Shown here: positions 27,149 to 36,347 of the stretch, piece after piece
Position numbering within the stretch: position 1 is the first letter of the stretch
Layout of the letters: every line of letters starts with the position of its first letter
Assembly: GCF_001605895.1 (NCBI RefSeq)
Contig: NZ_LUAW01000026.1
Location: 350-60,222, forward strand
Reading direction: 5' to 3'
DNA: 59,873 nt
DNA from: Acinetobacter pragensis
Lineage (GTDB): Bacteria; Pseudomonadota; Gammaproteobacteria; Pseudomonadales; Moraxellaceae
Notes under the pieces: model-generated
Seen by the model: the letters and a program-made list of their open reading frames with translations, nothing else
What the model was told of the DNA's origin: nothing
Databases searched by the model: none
Position numbers and translations under genes: made by a program

Positions 27149-27421
27149 TTAAATAACTTTATGATTTAACTTAAATAATTGATTCATAGAGATATAAAAT
27201 GTACGACTATCTAAATTTAAATCTACTTCAACGCCAGATTCTAGACGTACTTTTTTACCAACTTCGATCGTTTTAAACCCTTCACGTGTATTTTGCATTT
27301 TATTTAAAGGGATTAACGAGACAATAATTTCAGTACCATTTGTAGATTTTGCCACTAATTCATTATTTTTTAACAATGTGTATCCTATTTTTGTGAATTT
27401 TTCGAAGAATATGATTAACAA
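27149..27421 (-). CDS. Hypothetical protein, 90 aa
   Basis: Not recognised. A beta-rich protein (NGTEIIVSLIPLNKM, then EVGKKVRLESGVEVDLNLDSRTF) without signal peptide. The start may be the ATG at 27421 or a later codon, because the first 15 residues are hydrophobic and atypical. It lies directly downstream of the cspA terminator in the same orientation. Confidence 0.5.
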   Translation of the reverse strand: MLIIFFEKFTKIGYTLLKNNELVAKSTNGTEIIVSLIPLNKMQNTREGFKTIEVGKKVRLESGVEVDLNLDSRTFYISMNQLFKLNHKVI

Positions 27422-27428
27422 CTTTTGA

Positions 27429-27460
27429 ATTAAAAAAGTACAGTGACGTACTTTTTTAAT
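27429..27460. terminator. Bidirectional terminator downstream of cspA
   Basis: Perfect 13-bp stem ATTAAAAAAGTAC / GTACTTTTTTAAT with a 6-nt loop, symmetrical A and T runs on both sides. Confidence 0.85.
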
Positions 27461-27472
27461 TCATCTAATTAC

Positions 27473-27688
27473 TTAGACCGCAGTAATATTAACTGCGTTT
27501 GGTCCTTTTTGACCTTGAGCGATGCTGAATTCAACTTGTTGACCTTCAAATAAGGTTTTAAAACCTGAACTGGCAATTTCACTGAAGTGAGCAAAAACGT
27601 CTGGACCAGATTCTTGTTGAATAAAACCAAAACCTTTAGTTTCATTGAACCACTTAACCGTACCTTTAACAATATTTGAGTTTGACAT
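27473..27688 (-). CDS. Cold shock protein, CspA family
   Basis: A 71-aa single cold-shock domain with the RNA-binding motifs KGFGFIQ (RNP1) and VFAHFSEI (RNP2), beginning [16 protein letters not shown]. It binds single-stranded RNA or DNA and melts structure. The start at 27688 gives the standard length; an in-frame ATG at 27724 would add 12 basic residues not usual for the family. The 5' region is long and AT-rich, as for cold-induced csp mRNAs. Confidence 0.95.
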   Translation of the reverse strand: MSNSNIVKGTVKWFNETKGFGFIQQESGPDVFAHFSEIASSGFKTLFEGQQVEFSIAQGQKGPNAVNITAV

Positions 27689-27724
27689 AATAAATCTTAC
27701 TGATTTTTTAATAATTTTAGCCAT

Positions 27725-28159
27725 TTTATTGACTGCTGATAACTTGGAAAATAATAATGAATGAGACTTAAAATCTAAAAAAACGAAGGATTATGAATAA
27801 AACGACGATACTTAACAGAGATTGAATGAAACAAGATTTTTTTCTAGTTAAGATCACTATACATTAAAAATAAATTTAATCAAGTTTTTTTATATGTATA
27901 TTTGATTATCTTATAAAAGGGATCTGAATCTGGAAAGAGTTTGTTGATCTGGTTGACTTTTTTTAACAAGTCTATCGACAGCATTGATACAGAAAAAACT
28001 AATTTACCGCTTAAAAATGGGATCCAATAAAAAATGATTATACCTTTTTTTCAGGCTATAAAATTGAAATTTTGCCTACATTCGCCCTGCATTTGATCTT
28101 CACGCTTTGTTCACATCTAGCTGGGTTATCTTAATCCTGAGATCCAACAAGGCTAAAAA
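27725..28159. other. Gene-free region between cspA and lipocalin
   Basis: About 430 bases, very AT-rich. The left half is probably the long cspA leader and promoter; the right half holds the promoter of the lipocalin gene. No open frame or clear hairpin was found. Confidence 0.45.
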
Positions 28160-28708
28160 ATGAAGATGCGATTTAAGTCTGCTTTTGCAGCGATAGCACT
28201 GTCTATCATCAGCTTAAATACAACGACTCAAGCAGAAACTGCTGCGCCTCAGGCAGTAGATCGGGTAGATATACAGAAGTATGCCGGTAAATGGTATGAA
28301 ATTGCGCATTTACCGATGTATTTTCAGCGTAAATGTATAGCTAATATCACGGCACAATATAGCGTCAATGCCGATCAAACTATCAGGGTATTGAATAGCT
28401 GCCGAATTGCCAATGGCGAGATAATTAGCTCTGAAGGTGTTGCGTATTCGCAAAATCAGGGGAACAGTAAACTGAAGGTCAGCTTTTTGCCTAAAGGTTT
28501 AAGATGGATCCCCTTTACTAAAGGTCATTACTGGCTATTACGAGTAGACCCGGAATATAAAGTGGCACTCGTGGGGGGCCCAAGTAATAAATACCTATGG
28601 ATTTTGTCACGTGAACCGCAACTAGATGAAGCAACTTATCAGTCATATATAGACACTGCGAAAGATTATGGCTATGACGTGACAAAACTTATCAAATTGC
28701 CTCATTAA
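28160..28708 (+). CDS. blc: Bacterial lipocalin (Blc-like)
   Basis: A 182-aa exported lipocalin. The signal peptide ends near residue 26 (TTQAETAA) and lacks a lipobox cysteine, so this copy is probably periplasmic rather than lipid-anchored. The lipocalin signature YAGKWYEIAHLPMYFQRKC and the second motif LLRVDPEYKVALVGGPS are clear. Blc proteins bind lysophospholipids and fatty acids. The lipid-modifying gene series just downstream suits that, though a terminator separates them. Confidence 0.9.
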   Translation: MKMRFKSAFAAIALSIISLNTTTQAETAAPQAVDRVDIQKYAGKWYEIAHLPMYFQRKCIANITAQYSVNADQTIRVLNSCRIANGEIISSEGVAYSQNQGNSKLKVSFLPKGLRWIPFTKGHYWLLRVDPEYKVALVGGPSNKYLWILSREPQLDEATYQSYIDTAKDYGYDVTKLIKLPH

Positions 28709-28733
28709 TCTGCTAACCTTTTGCCGAACTGAT

Positions 28734-28770
28734 AAATCTCTCTACAGTTCGGTTTTTTTTCCTTACTTCA
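28734..28770 (+). terminator. Intrinsic terminator after the lipocalin gene
   Basis: Perfect 8-bp stem CCGAACTG / CAGTTCGG, 13-nt loop, eight T. Confidence 0.88.
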
Positions 28771-28843
28771 CATAAAATTCATACCTGACTGATTACACTC
28801 ATCAAATAGAATAAATACAATCGCTCGAAAGTAGGATGAGTCC

Positions 28844-29830
28844 ATGTTGAAAAGTCTGATGCGATGGATAGACAGCTGGTCTACACCCACAGCGCTCGAA
28901 ACACTGACGGCTGAAAACAGCAAGATTCAGTGGCAGCGGATTTTACCTTTTATTCTGTTGCATCTGGCTTGTCTAGCAGTGTTCTGGGTGGGAGTGTCGT
29001 GGTTTGCAGTGGGCTTTATGCTGCTGTTCTACCTGATTCGTATGTTTTCCATTACGGCTTTTTTTCATCGCTATTTATCGCATAAAACCTTTCAGACCTC
29101 GCGTCCAGTGCAGTTCCTATTTGTATTACTAGGCACCATGAGTGCACAGCGTGGCCCCTTATGGTGGGCAGCCCATCATCGTTATCACCACCGCTATACA
29201 GATTCTTCACAAGACCCGCATTCATCTACCCACGGTTTTTGGTATAGCCATGTGGGTTGGTTTCTGAATGAATATAACTTTGCCACGCGTAAAGAAGTCA
29301 TCAAAGACTGGCTGAAATATCCGGAATTAATCTGGCTAGACCGGTTTAGTCTAATTGTGGTGCTGTTGACCGCGGGTGGGATTTATGCACTAGGAGAATG
29401 GTTGGCAATAGCTTGGCCGCAACTGGGGACTTCCGGCTTGCAATTACTGGTCTGGGGATTTGTGGTGTCCACTGTATTGCTGATTCATGCGACCTTATGT
29501 ATCAATTCACTGGCGCATCATTACGGCAGCCGTGATTTTGACACTGATGATCAAAGCCGCAACAATTTATTCTTGTCTATCATTACCTTGGGCGAAGGCT
29601 GGCACAACAATCACCATTATTATGCAGGCAGTACGCGACAGGGCTTTTACTGGTGGCAGATTGATGTGACCTATTACCTCCTAAAAATTATGTCTTGGCT
29701 CGGGATAGTCTGGGGCTTAAAGCCAATTCCAGCGCGGATCTATGACGTCAGTAAAATTGCACAAGCTCGAAAACAGAGAAAAGTAGCCAAAACAGGCGCA
29801 CCTACTATTCATTCTAAGGAATCACCATGA
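28844..29830 (+). CDS. Delta-9-type acyl desaturase
   Basis: A 328-aa inner-membrane di-iron desaturase with the three histidine boxes HRYLSH, HRYHHRY and HNNHHYY and four membrane segments (near 25-60 and 170-215). It introduces a cis double bond into acyl chains, probably acyl-CoA or phospholipid-bound. First gene of a seven-gene plus-strand series. Its last codons overlap the next start (ATGA). Unsaturated chains made here are the substrate type for the CFA synthases downstream. Confidence 0.92.
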   Translation: MLKSLMRWIDSWSTPTALETLTAENSKIQWQRILPFILLHLACLAVFWVGVSWFAVGFMLLFYLIRMFSITAFFHRYLSHKTFQTSRPVQFLFVLLGTMSAQRGPLWWAAHHRYHHRYTDSSQDPHSSTHGFWYSHVGWFLNEYNFATRKEVIKDWLKYPELIWLDRFSLIVVLLTAGGIYALGEWLAIAWPQLGTSGLQLLVWGFVVSTVLLIHATLCINSLAHHYGSRDFDTDDQSRNNLFLSIITLGEGWHNNHHYYAGSTRQGFYWWQIDVTYYLLKIMSWLGIVWGLKPIPARIYDVSKIAQARKQRKVAKTGAPTIHSKESP

Positions 29831-31110
29831 AAATTGCGATTATTGGTTCAGGTATTTCCGGTTTGTATGCGGCCTGGAAATTAAGCAAAGCACATGAGGT
29901 CACTGTCTTTGAAAAAAATAATTACTTTGGCGGCCATACCGATACCCATCAGTTGAATATAGATGGCGAACAGGTCGCAGTGGACAGTGGCTTTATTGTA
30001 TTTAATGAGCATAACTATCCACTGTTCTGTGCAATGCTCAAAGAACTCGGGATTCAATCGCAAAGCAGTGACATGGGCTTTTCGGTGAACAATCAGGTCA
30101 CTGGCTTGCAGTACAATCCTTCAAAAAAATTCTCGCTGTTGTTCCGACCGCAAAACTTCTTTAACGCTGATTTTCGCATGATGTTGTCGGATCTGTTCCG
30201 TTTCTATGCTGCGAATAAAGATATTGATGTTGAACAGGTCGATGCACAGCTCAGTATTGATGCATATCTCAATCGACATGACTATTCCGAAGCCTTTCGT
30301 CAGGAGCATCTCTATCCGATGTGCGGGGCGCTATGGTCCTGTCCAGTAGAGCAAGCTGGACAGATTCCGTATAAATTTGTGGTGAGCTTTTTTCAGCACC
30401 ATCGTATGTTGCAGCTGAAAGAGCGACTTTCGTGGCTTACGGTCAAGGGTGGATCAGCGCGTTATGTTCGTGCCATTCAGGCCCAATCGAATATGACTTT
30501 CCGCAAGACAGGTGTGCTTCATGTATCCCGTAGTGCCAATGATGTAGTGATTGAAACGGCACAGGGCAGTGAACGTTTTGACTGGGTAATCTTTGCCAGC
30601 CATGCTGATGATAGCTTGAATTTACTTACAGACTCGTCAGCGCAAGAGCGGGAAGTACTTGGCAAGTTTCGTTATCAGGATAATCATATGGTGGTGCATT
30701 CCGATACTCATATCATGCCCAAATCCAGACGCCAATGGGCCAGCTGGCATGTACATGTAACACCTAGCCATGCAACTGAATCAACTCCATTCCAGCATAG
30801 TGGCATGCATTATGGTTTCAGTTACTGGATGAACCAGTTGCAAAACCTGAATTGTAAAACCCAAATCTTTGCCACACTCAATCCTAACTTTAACCTCGAT
30901 CCGAAAAAAATATGGGTAGAACGATATTACCGTCATCCAGTATTTGATGCTGCCGCGATTGAGGCACAACAACGTTGGGCTGATGTTAATGGTCAGAACC
31001 GGACGTCATACTGTGGTGCCTACTGGGGCTGGGGCTTTCATGAAGATGGAGCGCGTAGTGCTTCATGGGTTGTAAATCAGTTGCTGCAACACACTGAGCA
31101 AGCGGCTTAG
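29827..31110 (+). CDS. FAD-dependent oxidoreductase (amine-oxidase-like)
   Basis: A 427-aa flavoprotein with an N-terminal Rossmann motif (IAIIGSGISGLYAAWKL) and the conserved EKNNYFGGHTDTH region. The C-terminal end has the FAD-contacting YCGAYWGWGFHEDGARSA. This family is constantly found with DUF1365 and CFA synthase genes. In Rhodobacter a related cluster makes methylated furan fatty acids, where a flavoprotein acts as a fatty-acid desaturase; an analogous role here is inference. It overlaps the desaturase gene by 4 bases. Confidence 0.85.
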   Translation: MKIAIIGSGISGLYAAWKLSKAHEVTVFEKNNYFGGHTDTHQLNIDGEQVAVDSGFIVFNEHNYPLFCAMLKELGIQSQSSDMGFSVNNQVTGLQYNPSKKFSLLFRPQNFFNADFRMMLSDLFRFYAANKDIDVEQVDAQLSIDAYLNRHDYSEAFRQEHLYPMCGALWSCPVEQAGQIPYKFVVSFFQHHRMLQLKERLSWLTVKGGSARYVRAIQAQSNMTFRKTGVLHVSRSANDVVIETAQGSERFDWVIFASHADDSLNLLTDSSAQEREVLGKFRYQDNHMVVHSDTHIMPKSRRQWASWHVHVTPSHATESTPFQHSGMHYGFSYWMNQLQNLNCKTQIFATLNPNFNLDPKKIWVERYYRHPVFDAAAIEAQQRWADVNGQNRTSYCGAYWGWGFHEDGARSASWVVNQLLQHTEQAA

Positions 31111-31119
31111 GAGTACAGA

Positions 31120-31908
31120 ATGCAAATGTATCCACTGGCTATCGCTTCTACCGAAATTCGCCATCGTCGCTATTTGCCCAAATCGCATGCTTTTGAGGTG
31201 AAGCTTAGCTATTTATGCTTTGATCCGGATCAACTGGCAAATTTTACCCAAAAATCTTGGTTCTGGTCTTCTAGTCGCTGGAATTTATTGACCTTGGATG
31301 AGCGTGACTTTCTGAACATGGAATATGGCTCGATTCGTCAGAAAGTTGCACGGTTACTGATCAAGCACGAAAACTATCATTTACCACATGCTGCATCCAT
31401 CCGTGTACTGGCTTTGCCACGCACATTGGGTGTTCGTTTTAATTCGGTGGTGTTTTATCTGATCTTTGATGCCACTGACCAATTGCTCTTTGTACTGAGT
31501 GAAATCACCAATACGCCGTGGAATGAACGTCAGGTGTATATTCACGATTGTCGGCATAATGCCACTGAACATACGCCTTACCAGAGCCACCAGTTTGATT
31601 TTAAAAAGGCCTTTCATGTGTCGCCATTCATGCCGATGTCGCTGGATTACCGTTGGCGTTTTAGCTTTTCAGAACAGCAAAATGTGATTCACATGCAGCT
31701 GTTTGAACAAGAAATATTGCAATTTGATGCCACGATGAAATTTAAGCTGCAAGCCATCACACTTCCTTCACAGCAACATCGATATGCTGTATTAAAAGTT
31801 CTTGAGCCCTTTAGGATGGTGAGCGGGATTTATCTACATGCTTTGCGCTTATGGAAAAAGAAAATTCCGTTTTATCGGCATCCTAAAAAAGAAAAAGGAA
31901 AGACATGA
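31120..31908 (+). CDS. DUF1365 family protein
   Basis: A 262-aa protein (IRHRRYLPKSHAFEVKLSYL at residues 13-32 is the family start; VSPFMPMSLDYRWRF in the middle). Function unknown, but it is almost always encoded beside the FAD oxidoreductase and CFA synthase seen on either side here. It starts 9 bases after the former and overlaps the latter by 4 bases, so it is in the same operon. Confidence 0.88.
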   Translation: MQMYPLAIASTEIRHRRYLPKSHAFEVKLSYLCFDPDQLANFTQKSWFWSSSRWNLLTLDERDFLNMEYGSIRQKVARLLIKHENYHLPHAASIRVLALPRTLGVRFNSVVFYLIFDATDQLLFVLSEITNTPWNERQVYIHDCRHNATEHTPYQSHQFDFKKAFHVSPFMPMSLDYRWRFSFSEQQNVIHMQLFEQEILQFDATMKFKLQAITLPSQQHRYAVLKVLEPFRMVSGIYLHALRLWKKKIPFYRHPKKEKGKT

Positions 31909-33110
31909 CTATGAAAACACTGTTAATGGGAGAGCATACCGAACTGCCGATAGTCCTACGCCATATGCTGAAATTGCGTCATGGTCAGCTAATATTTAAA
32001 GGTATCTGGAATGGTCTAGTCGGGGAAAATTACAGTGACTTGCATGCAGTAATTCAAGTTCACGACCAACGCCTTATCGATTTGCTGTTCCGTAATGGTG
32101 TACTGGGGGCAGCAGAAGGCTTTATTCGTGGTTACTGGAGCAGTGAAGATCTGGTCAACGTAATTCGTATTCTAGCACGTAATCGTGATGTGCTTGATCG
32201 GATGAATCTAAATGTAGTGGCAAAAGCCAGCCAGTTGGTACTCAAGGCTTGGTATAAATCCCGCAAGAATTCGATTGATGGTAGTCGTCAGAATATTGCT
32301 GAGCATTATGACTTGAGCAATGATTTTTTTAAATTGTTCTTAGATTCCAGCATGATGTATTCCAGTGCGGTGTTTAAAGAACCCTGTATGAGCTTGGAAC
32401 AAGCTTCAGATTATAAAAAAGAACTGATCTGCCAAAAACTTCAATTGCAACCGATGGACCATTTGGTTGAAATTGGCAGCGGCTGGGGAGGCTTTGCCAT
32501 TTATGCGGCTCAGCATTATGGCTGTAAGGTGACCACCATTACCATTTCCAAAGCTCAGTATGATGAAGCACTCGCCCGAGTTGCTGAAGCAGGGCTGTCT
32601 CATCGGGTGTCTGTACAGCTTCAGGACTACCGTTTACTCGAGGGTAAATACGACAAATTGGTGTCCATTGAAATGATTGAAGCAGTTGGTGAGCAATATT
32701 TACCAACTTATTTCCGAAAATGCCGCGAGCTCCTCAAGCCGAATGGTCTAGCCCTGATACAGGCGATTACGATTGAAGATGCACGCTATGTTAAAGCTTT
32801 AAATACGGTAGATTACATTAAGCGTTATATTTTCCCCGGTAGTTTTATTCCATGTATCAGTGTGATGACGCAAACGGCTTCGGAGCAAAAACTTCGTCTC
32901 AAACATCTGGAAGATATTGGTCAAAGCTATGCACAAACTCTGAAGTGCTGGCGCCAACGTTTTCTGGAGCAGCGTGATCAAGTGCTGCAACTTGATTTTG
33001 ATGAGCGTTTTATCCGCATGTGGGATTTTTATCTGTGTTATTGCGAAGGCGGCTTCCGCGAAGGTGTGATCAGTGATGTTCATTTGCTGTTTGAAGCCAG
33101 TGCTTACTAA
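31905..33110 (+). CDS. cfa: Cyclopropane-fatty-acyl-phospholipid synthase
   Basis: A 401-aa SAM-dependent enzyme that adds a methylene or methyl group to unsaturated acyl chains in membrane phospholipids. It shows the family N-terminal domain (VLGAAEGFIRGYW), NIAEHYDLSNDFFKLFLD, the SAM site VEIGSGWGGFAIYAAQHYG and EMIEAVGEQYLPTYF. The typical YIKRYIFPGSFIP stretch follows. It overlaps DUF1365 by 4 bases. A second, more divergent member follows two genes on. Confidence 0.93.
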   Translation: MTMKTLLMGEHTELPIVLRHMLKLRHGQLIFKGIWNGLVGENYSDLHAVIQVHDQRLIDLLFRNGVLGAAEGFIRGYWSSEDLVNVIRILARNRDVLDRMNLNVVAKASQLVLKAWYKSRKNSIDGSRQNIAEHYDLSNDFFKLFLDSSMMYSSAVFKEPCMSLEQASDYKKELICQKLQLQPMDHLVEIGSGWGGFAIYAAQHYGCKVTTITISKAQYDEALARVAEAGLSHRVSVQLQDYRLLEGKYDKLVSIEMIEAVGEQYLPTYFRKCRELLKPNGLALIQAITIEDARYVKALNTVDYIKRYIFPGSFIPCISVMTQTASEQKLRLKHLEDIGQSYAQTLKCWRQRFLEQRDQVLQLDFDERFIRMWDFYLCYCEGGFREGVISDVHLLFEASAY

Positions 33111-33134
33111 GCAGAAATAAAACGGGAGGGCGAG

Positions 33135-33914
33135 ATGCTGCTAGATTTATTTTTGCTCAATGTCTTCATCATGCTCTGTAGCTGGGTGTTGGTGACCTAT
33201 AACCGCAGAGCAGGGCTGGTTGATGTTGCATGGAGTTTCAGTATTGCGCTCAATGTGATTATTGCAGCTTGGGCGATTGACAGTGCACCGCTGTTGGTTC
33301 GGTTATTTCTGGGACTGGCAAGTGGGATCTGGTTTTCGCGGCTGACTTGGCATCTGTTCCGGCGCTATGCTCATGAAACCCAAGAAGACACGCGTTATGC
33401 CAACATGCGCCGAGCGATGGGGGATTATCAGCATCTCGGTTTTCTGGTGTTTTTTATATTTCAGGCAGGTTTGGCGTTACTGTTTTCTTACCCAATGTTG
33501 AACTTGTTAACTATCTCGACCGAGCAATGGAGTGACTGGACTTCGGTCACCGTGATTGTGGCGGGCATGATCATGCTATCGGCATTGATAGGCGAAAGCA
33601 CTGCCGATCAGCAACTTTACCATTTTAAGCTAGATCCGCAGAATCAAGGTAAAAGCATGGATCAGGGCTTGTGGAAATACTCGCGCCATCCGAATTATTT
33701 TTTTGAATGGTTGCATTGGTTTGCCTACCCAGTGCTCGGTCTGGCAGCAGGAAGCTATGAATTATGGATTTATCCGCTGCTGATGTGGCTATTCCTGTAC
33801 TACCTTACGGGGATTCCTTTTAGTGAAAAACAGGCACTGACCCATCGTGGCGACAACTATAAAGACTATCAACGACGAACTTCAATGTTTATTCCGTGGC
33901 CACCCAAAGAGTAG
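33135..33914 (+). CDS. DUF1295 membrane protein (steroid-reductase-like)
   Basis: A 259-aa integral membrane protein with about six segments. The C-terminal part has the signature QGLWKYSRHPNYFFEWLHW and GIPFSEKQALTHRGDNYKDY, shared with isoprenylcysteine methyltransferase and steroid 5-alpha-reductase families. It probably acts on lipid substrates with NADPH or SAM. It starts 24 bases after cfa and is followed closely by the second CFA-like gene. Confidence 0.88.
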   Translation: MLLDLFLLNVFIMLCSWVLVTYNRRAGLVDVAWSFSIALNVIIAAWAIDSAPLLVRLFLGLASGIWFSRLTWHLFRRYAHETQEDTRYANMRRAMGDYQHLGFLVFFIFQAGLALLFSYPMLNLLTISTEQWSDWTSVTVIVAGMIMLSALIGESTADQQLYHFKLDPQNQGKSMDQGLWKYSRHPNYFFEWLHWFAYPVLGLAAGSYELWIYPLLMWLFLYYLTGIPFSEKQALTHRGDNYKDYQRRTSMFIPWPPKE

Positions 33915-33922
33915 GTAAATAC

Positions 33923-34972
33923 ATGGACTTTATGATTCAACAATCTTTAAAACTGATCGAAAATGGCAAGCTGCCAGATCCAGTGATTCGTGCTGGTATT
34001 AAAATCTTGAGCAAAAAACGTTTGGCACAAGAAGGTCGATTTGACCCAGCACTGGCTGCGCAGCGCTATATGGATGTGCTGAGCATGCTGAAAAACAGTG
34101 AAATTGCCATTGAGACAGACAAAGCCAATGAGCAGCACTATGAACTGCCAACTGCATTTTTTCAGGCAGTACTCGGTAAGCGTCTGAAATATAGCGCGAG
34201 TCTATTTGAACATGCCGATACGACGCTGGATCAAGCCGAAGAAGCTGCTCTTGCTTGCTACTGCCAACGAGCGCAACTGAAAGATGGTCAGGATATTTTG
34301 GAAATTGGCTGTGGCTGGGGGTCTTTAAGTCTGTATATGGCTGAGCGTTATCCAACGGCCCGTATTACGGTCGTGTCAAATTCTTCAACACAGCGTGAGC
34401 ATATTCAGGAACAGGCCTGTTTAAAGAAACTGGATAACCTGACGGTGATCACTTGTGATGTCAATGTGTTGCAACTTGAACCTGCCTCTTTTGACCGTGT
34501 GGTATCGGTGGAGATGTTTGAGCACGTGCGTAACTATCAAAAACTATTTGAAAATATCAGTATTTGGCTCAAACCAGATGGCTTATTGTGGTGTCATATT
34601 TTCTGTCATCGTTTCTTGCATTATCCGTTTGAAGTCAAAAATGAGTTTGACTGGATGTCGCAATATTTCTTCAGTGGTGGTTTGATGCCAGCGGCCTCAA
34701 CTTTCCTACATTTTCAGCAACATTTGCAGTTAGAACAGCACTGGCAATGGGCGGGTACGCAGTATGAACGTACCGCAAATGCTTGGCTAGAAAATATGGA
34801 TGCTAAACAGGCCGAGCTAAAGCCTTTGTTTGAACAAACTTATGGCGCGGATGCCGCAATCTGGTGGCAGCGTTGGCGGATTTTCTTTATGGCCTGTGCC
34901 GAACTGTTTGGTTATGACCATGGACGCGAGTGGGTGATTGGACACTTTCTGTTGAAGAAGAAAGCCGTATAA
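33923..34972 (+). CDS. CFA-synthase-like SAM methyltransferase
   Basis: A 349-aa class I methyltransferase related to CFA synthases but lacking the usual N-terminal domain length. It has EQHYELPTAFFQAVLGKRL, the SAM loop LEIGCGWGSLSLYMAERYP and VVSVEMFEHVRNYQKLF. The start at 33923 (GTAAATAC upstream) gives the family N-terminus; the frame extends to 33896 inside the previous gene. Two methylases in one operon could act on different products, for example cyclopropanation and methyl-branching. Confidence 0.85.
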   Translation: MDFMIQQSLKLIENGKLPDPVIRAGIKILSKKRLAQEGRFDPALAAQRYMDVLSMLKNSEIAIETDKANEQHYELPTAFFQAVLGKRLKYSASLFEHADTTLDQAEEAALACYCQRAQLKDGQDILEIGCGWGSLSLYMAERYPTARITVVSNSSTQREHIQEQACLKKLDNLTVITCDVNVLQLEPASFDRVVSVEMFEHVRNYQKLFENISIWLKPDGLLWCHIFCHRFLHYPFEVKNEFDWMSQYFFSGGLMPAASTFLHFQQHLQLEQHWQWAGTQYERTANAWLENMDAKQAELKPLFEQTYGADAAIWWQRWRIFFMACAELFGYDHGREWVIGHFLLKKKAV

Positions 34973-35007
34973 TTGAACAGTGGGATGGGCCAGCGGGGAA
35001 TGCATCA

Positions 35008-36330
35008 ATGTTAAAGATGTTTAGGGATAAACGTGATCATCCTCTGGGTGAGGTGTTTAACCGATACTACTGGCTGCAAATCGGATTCATTGCCCTGTCC
35101 GTGGTGATTGGGATTGGCTTCAGTGCTTGGGTGATTAAAGGGTCTTTGCTCAGAACAGCGCTAGAACAGGAAATGTCACACTACTGGCAACGACTGGAAC
35201 GTAATCCTGCCGCAGAATTGCCCGACACCAAAAATCTGTATGGTTACCGCTGGAACACTGTGCCACCGCCTCAATTTAAGACTATGCAGCTTGAGCAAGG
35301 GGTGAATCGGCATTTTGTCGATGGCAAGGAACGCATGACTGTTTATGGTGAAAAAGACGGGCAGCATGTGCTGTTGGTTTTTGGCGAAAGTAATGTCAAT
35401 AAACTGGTCTGGTTGTTTGGTCTGGCACCACTGATGGTCAGCTTGTTTGTGCTTTATAGTGTGCTGTGGTGGTGGAATCGCCGTGCTCGGCGCTATTTTT
35501 CTCCAATTACCCGTCTAGCCAATGCATTGGAACATATTGACTGGGAACATCAAAAAAATCAGGCTTCGCCGTTTCATGACATCCGGACTGATTCAAATCT
35601 GGAAGCAGAATATCTGAAGCAGGCGCTAGAAAAATATCATCAGGTCTTAAGCGATTTTATTCAACGCGAACGTGAGTTTACCAGTGATGTCAGCCACGAG
35701 CTGCGTACCCCACTGACCATTTTAAAAGGCAATGTGCAGTTATGTCAGGCACGTTATGGCGATAACAAGTCGTTTACTCGTTTGCATAACACTATTGAAG
35801 ATATGCAACTGCTGGTGGATACGTTGTTAGCAATCGCACGCAACACCACCGATACTTTAACGGCTGAACCGACTGTGCTTTCCGAATGTCTGGAAAATCT
35901 GCTTCAGGATTTGGACAACGTGAGCCATAACAAAGGTATGCAGATTGATTTGCAAAAAGACCTCGATGAACAGCCACGTAAACTTTACCCATCGATGACC
36001 AAAATGGTATTTGGCAATATTTTGCGGAATGCACTGAATTATTCACAAGGCACAGAAATTGATGTCATTTTGCAAAAAAATACAGTATTGATTGCAGATA
36101 ATGGTGTCGGCATTCCTTTACCGAATAACTCCAAGGTGCAAGAACTGTCGGGGCAGCAATTGCAATTAGAGATTAAAGGTCATGGCATTGGACTACAACT
36201 GGTACAGAAGTTGTGCAAGCAGCTTGGTTGGCGAGTGGAGTTGTTTGATCGGCAGTATTATCTCAGTACCCATCAAGATGTTGATCTGGCGATGACGACT
36301 GGACTGATTGTTGTCGTGTATTTAAATTAG
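35008..36330 (+). CDS. Sensor histidine kinase
   Basis: A 440-aa kinase: membrane segments at about 25-45 and 133-155, a periplasmic domain of about 85 residues, a linker, HisKA with His230 in FTSDVSHELRTPLTILKGN, and an ATPase domain (FGNILRNALNYSQG, ADNGVGIPLP, GHGIGLQLVQKL). The start at 35008 follows GGGGA. It closes the lipid-gene operon, 35 bases after the second CFA-like gene, and faces a response regulator gene on the other strand. That proximity suggests a pair that senses the envelope. Confidence 0.87.
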   Translation: MLKMFRDKRDHPLGEVFNRYYWLQIGFIALSVVIGIGFSAWVIKGSLLRTALEQEMSHYWQRLERNPAAELPDTKNLYGYRWNTVPPPQFKTMQLEQGVNRHFVDGKERMTVYGEKDGQHVLLVFGESNVNKLVWLFGLAPLMVSLFVLYSVLWWWNRRARRYFSPITRLANALEHIDWEHQKNQASPFHDIRTDSNLEAEYLKQALEKYHQVLSDFIQREREFTSDVSHELRTPLTILKGNVQLCQARYGDNKSFTRLHNTIEDMQLLVDTLLAIARNTTDTLTAEPTVLSECLENLLQDLDNVSHNKGMQIDLQKDLDEQPRKLYPSMTKMVFGNILRNALNYSQGTEIDVILQKNTVLIADNGVGIPLPNNSKVQELSGQQLQLEIKGHGIGLQLVQKLCKQLGWRVELFDRQYYLSTHQDVDLAMTTGLIVVVYLN

Positions 36331-36347
36331 GACTCAGCTTCGAAAGC